Source of the DNA: Panacagrimonas sp.
GTDB taxonomy: Bacteria; Pseudomonadota; Gammaproteobacteria; Nevskiales; Nevskiaceae
Assembly: GCF_020697055.1 (NCBI RefSeq)
Contig: NZ_JAJFBP010000006.1
Span: 62,001-126,000, forward strand
DNA length: 64,000 bases
Reading direction: 5' to 3'
In this document: positions 62,725-64,000 of the stretch, piece by piece
Numbering within the stretch: the stretch's first letter is position 1
How the letters are laid out: each line of letters begins with the position of its first letter
Notes under the pieces: model-generated
Seen by the model: only the letters and a program-made list of their open reading frames with translations
Database searches by the model: none
Told to the model about the DNA's origin: nothing
Position numbers and translations under genes: made by a program

Positions 62725-63909
62725 ATGGCCACCAGCAACAAGCGCAAGTACGACATCGTCGTGTTCGGGGCCACCGGGTTCACCGGCCAGCTCACCGCGC
62801 AATACCTCGCCACGCACGGCGGCGATCGCCTGAGCTGGGCGCTGGCGGGGCGCAATCCGACGAAGCTCGAAACCGTCCGCCGACAGCTCGCGGAACTCAA
62901 TCCGGCCTGTGCCGATCTGGCGCTGCTGTCCGCCGACGTCGGCAATCCGACCTCGCTGCAGGAGGTCGCGCGCGCGACCAGGGTGGTGATCACCACGGTG
63001 GGGCCCTACATCCGGTTCGGGGAGCCGTTGGTCGCGGCCTGCGCCGAGTTCGGCACCGATTACGTCGACCTGACCGGCGAGCCCGAGTTCGTCGATCGCA
63101 TGTGGCTGTCCTATCACGAGCAGGCCAAGTCGACCGGCGCGCGCATCGTCAATGCCTGCGGTTTCGATTCGATCCCGCACGACCTGGGCGCCTACTTCAC
63201 GGTGCAGCAGCTGCCCGAGGACGTGCCACTGACCGTCGAAGGCTTCGTCAAGGCCGGAGGCGAGATCTCCGGCGGCACCTGGCACTCGGCGATCACCGCG
63301 TTCTCACGGCTGCGCGAGTACGCGAAAGTCGCCAAGGAGCGTCGTTCCAGGGAGGGCTGGCCGGTCGATCGCAGGATCGGATCGACTCCGCAGCGCATCC
63401 GCTTCGAGAAATCGCTCGGTTCGTGGGTCGTGCCGTTTCCGAGCATCGACCCGCAGATGGTGCGACGTTCCGCCGCCGCCGACGATCGCTACGGCCCGGC
63501 GTTCCGCTACGGCCATTACATCCAGGTCAAACGACTTTCGACCGTGCTCGGGCTGGTGGGCGGCGCGGGCGCAGCGGTGCTCGGCGCACAGTTCAAGCCC
63601 ACGCGCGAACGTCTGCTGCGCATGCGTGATCCCGGGCAGGGACCGAGCGCGGAGAAGCGCGCCAAGGCGTGGTTCCGTGTGCGCTTCATCGGACGTGGCG
63701 GCGGGCAGCGCGTGGTCACCGAGGTCACGGGCGGCGATCCCGGTTACGGCGAGACCGCGAAGATGCTGGCCGAGTCGGCGTTGTGCCTGGCGCGCGATCG
63801 GCTGCCCAAGCGCGCCGGCGTGATCTCGCCGGCCACCGCGATGGGCAACAAGCTGATCGAGCGGCTGCAGAAGGCCGGCATCGGCTTCAATGTGGTGGAG
63901 CGCTCATGA
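62725..63909 (+). CDS. Saccharopine dehydrogenase-like NAD(P)-binding protein
   Basis: A 394-aa protein with an N-terminal Rossmann fold (IVVFGATGFTGQLTAQYLA) and the saccharopine-dehydrogenase/trans-acting enoyl reductase pattern: VVITTVGPYIRFGEPLVAAC, DYVDLTGEPEFVDRMWLSYH and VNACGFDSIPHDLGAYFTVQ. Related proteins include mycobacterial lipid enoyl reductases and eukaryotic SCCPDH, so a lipid-related reduction is likely but not proven. ATG 62725 follows GAGGGA. Its stop overlaps the next gene (ATGA). Confidence 0.85.
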   Translation: MATSNKRKYDIVVFGATGFTGQLTAQYLATHGGDRLSWALAGRNPTKLETVRRQLAELNPACADLALLSADVGNPTSLQEVARATRVVITTVGPYIRFGEPLVAACAEFGTDYVDLTGEPEFVDRMWLSYHEQAKSTGARIVNACGFDSIPHDLGAYFTVQQLPEDVPLTVEGFVKAGGEISGGTWHSAITAFSRLREYAKVAKERRSREGWPVDRRIGSTPQRIRFEKSLGSWVVPFPSIDPQMVRRSAAADDRYGPAFRYGHYIQVKRLSTVLGLVGGAGAAVLGAQFKPTRERLLRMRDPGQGPSAEKRAKAWFRVRFIGRGGGQRVVTEVTGGDPGYGETAKMLAESALCLARDRLPKRAGVISPATAMGNKLIERLQKAGIGFNVVERS

Positions 63910-64000
63910 CCGCCTCGGGCGCCGCGGCGGTGGGAATCGCCGCGATCTCGGGATTCATCGCGGTGGCATTGGGCGCATTCGGTGCACATGCGCTTCGCGC
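63906..64000 (+). CDS. DUF423 family membrane protein, 5' part
   Basis: The frame opens at ATG 63906, overlapping the upstream TGA, and runs off the window. The first 31 residues include GISGFIAVALGAFGAH-like sequence (ISGFIAVALGAFGAHALR), the start of the small DUF423 membrane family of unknown function. Coupled to the saccharopine-dehydrogenase-like gene. Confidence 0.75.
   Translation, partial: MTASGAAAVGIAAISGFIAVALGAFGAHALR

Overview
The window is high-GC, tightly packed chromosomal DNA from a flagellated gammaproteobacterium. I infer the Xanthomonadales (Lysobacterales) side of the class. The evidence is a tonB-exbB-exbD-exbD cluster, a fliLMNOPQR-flhB / GGDEF gene / flhA-flhF-flhG-fliA-cheYZA-motC-motD-cheW order, an Ada/AlkA fusion and a leucine (isovaleryl-CoA) operon. 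I saw no tRNA, rRNA, CRISPR array or transposase.

Layout. 1-3.0 kb: the 3' part of nadB, then an alkylation-repair pair (Ada-AlkA fusion and ogt). 3.1-3.8 kb: ygfX and sdhE. 3.9-9.7 kb: an accessory stretch with a NYN/LOTUS RNase-like gene, a 4-hydroxybutyryl-CoA dehydratase-like flavoprotein missing cluster ligands, a broken Baeyer-Villiger monooxygenase, a dihydroxyacetophenone-dioxygenase-like cupin, a VOC protein and alkB. 9.8-14.3 kb: the succinate dehydrogenase operon with a DUF1674 assembly factor, and divergent ygfZ. 14.4-24.2 kb: housekeeping genes (guaB, xseA, aspS, ettA) mixed with a large lipoprotein, FmdB, DUF4124 and DinB proteins. 24.3-29.9 kb: a LodA/LodB-like pair predicted to make an exported cysteine-tryptophylquinone oxidase, plus a SnoaL-like secreted protein and two lipoproteins. 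30.2-48.9 kb: a continuous minus-strand flagellar and chemotaxis block with a sigma-54 promoter before fliL. 49.0-51.7 kb: murI and sppA. 51.8-55.4 kb: the TonB energy module. 55.7-61.9 kb: scoAB converging on ivd-mccB-mccA. 62.0-64.0 kb: a TetR regulator, a saccharopine-dehydrogenase-like protein and the start of a DUF423 gene.

How the parts work together. SdhE, the DUF1674 protein and YgfZ are all maturation factors for the succinate dehydrogenase encoded beside them. Ivd and MccAB oxidise and carboxylate the leucine-derived acyl-CoA, and ScoAB activates acetoacetate, the usual end product. A TetR gene diverges from ivd over a dyad that overlaps its own start codon. LodB is predicted to mature LodA in the cytoplasm before Tat export.

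The strongest leads are: the LodA/LodB-like system with an unusual N-terminal region; a CheA whose CheY-binding P2 domain is replaced by three tandem peptides resembling FliM's N-terminus and CheZ's C-terminus; a palindromic repeat captured in frame inside cheA; and several families of short palindromic repeats, one of which supplies the stop codons of two convergent genes. All calls were made by eye, without database searches.
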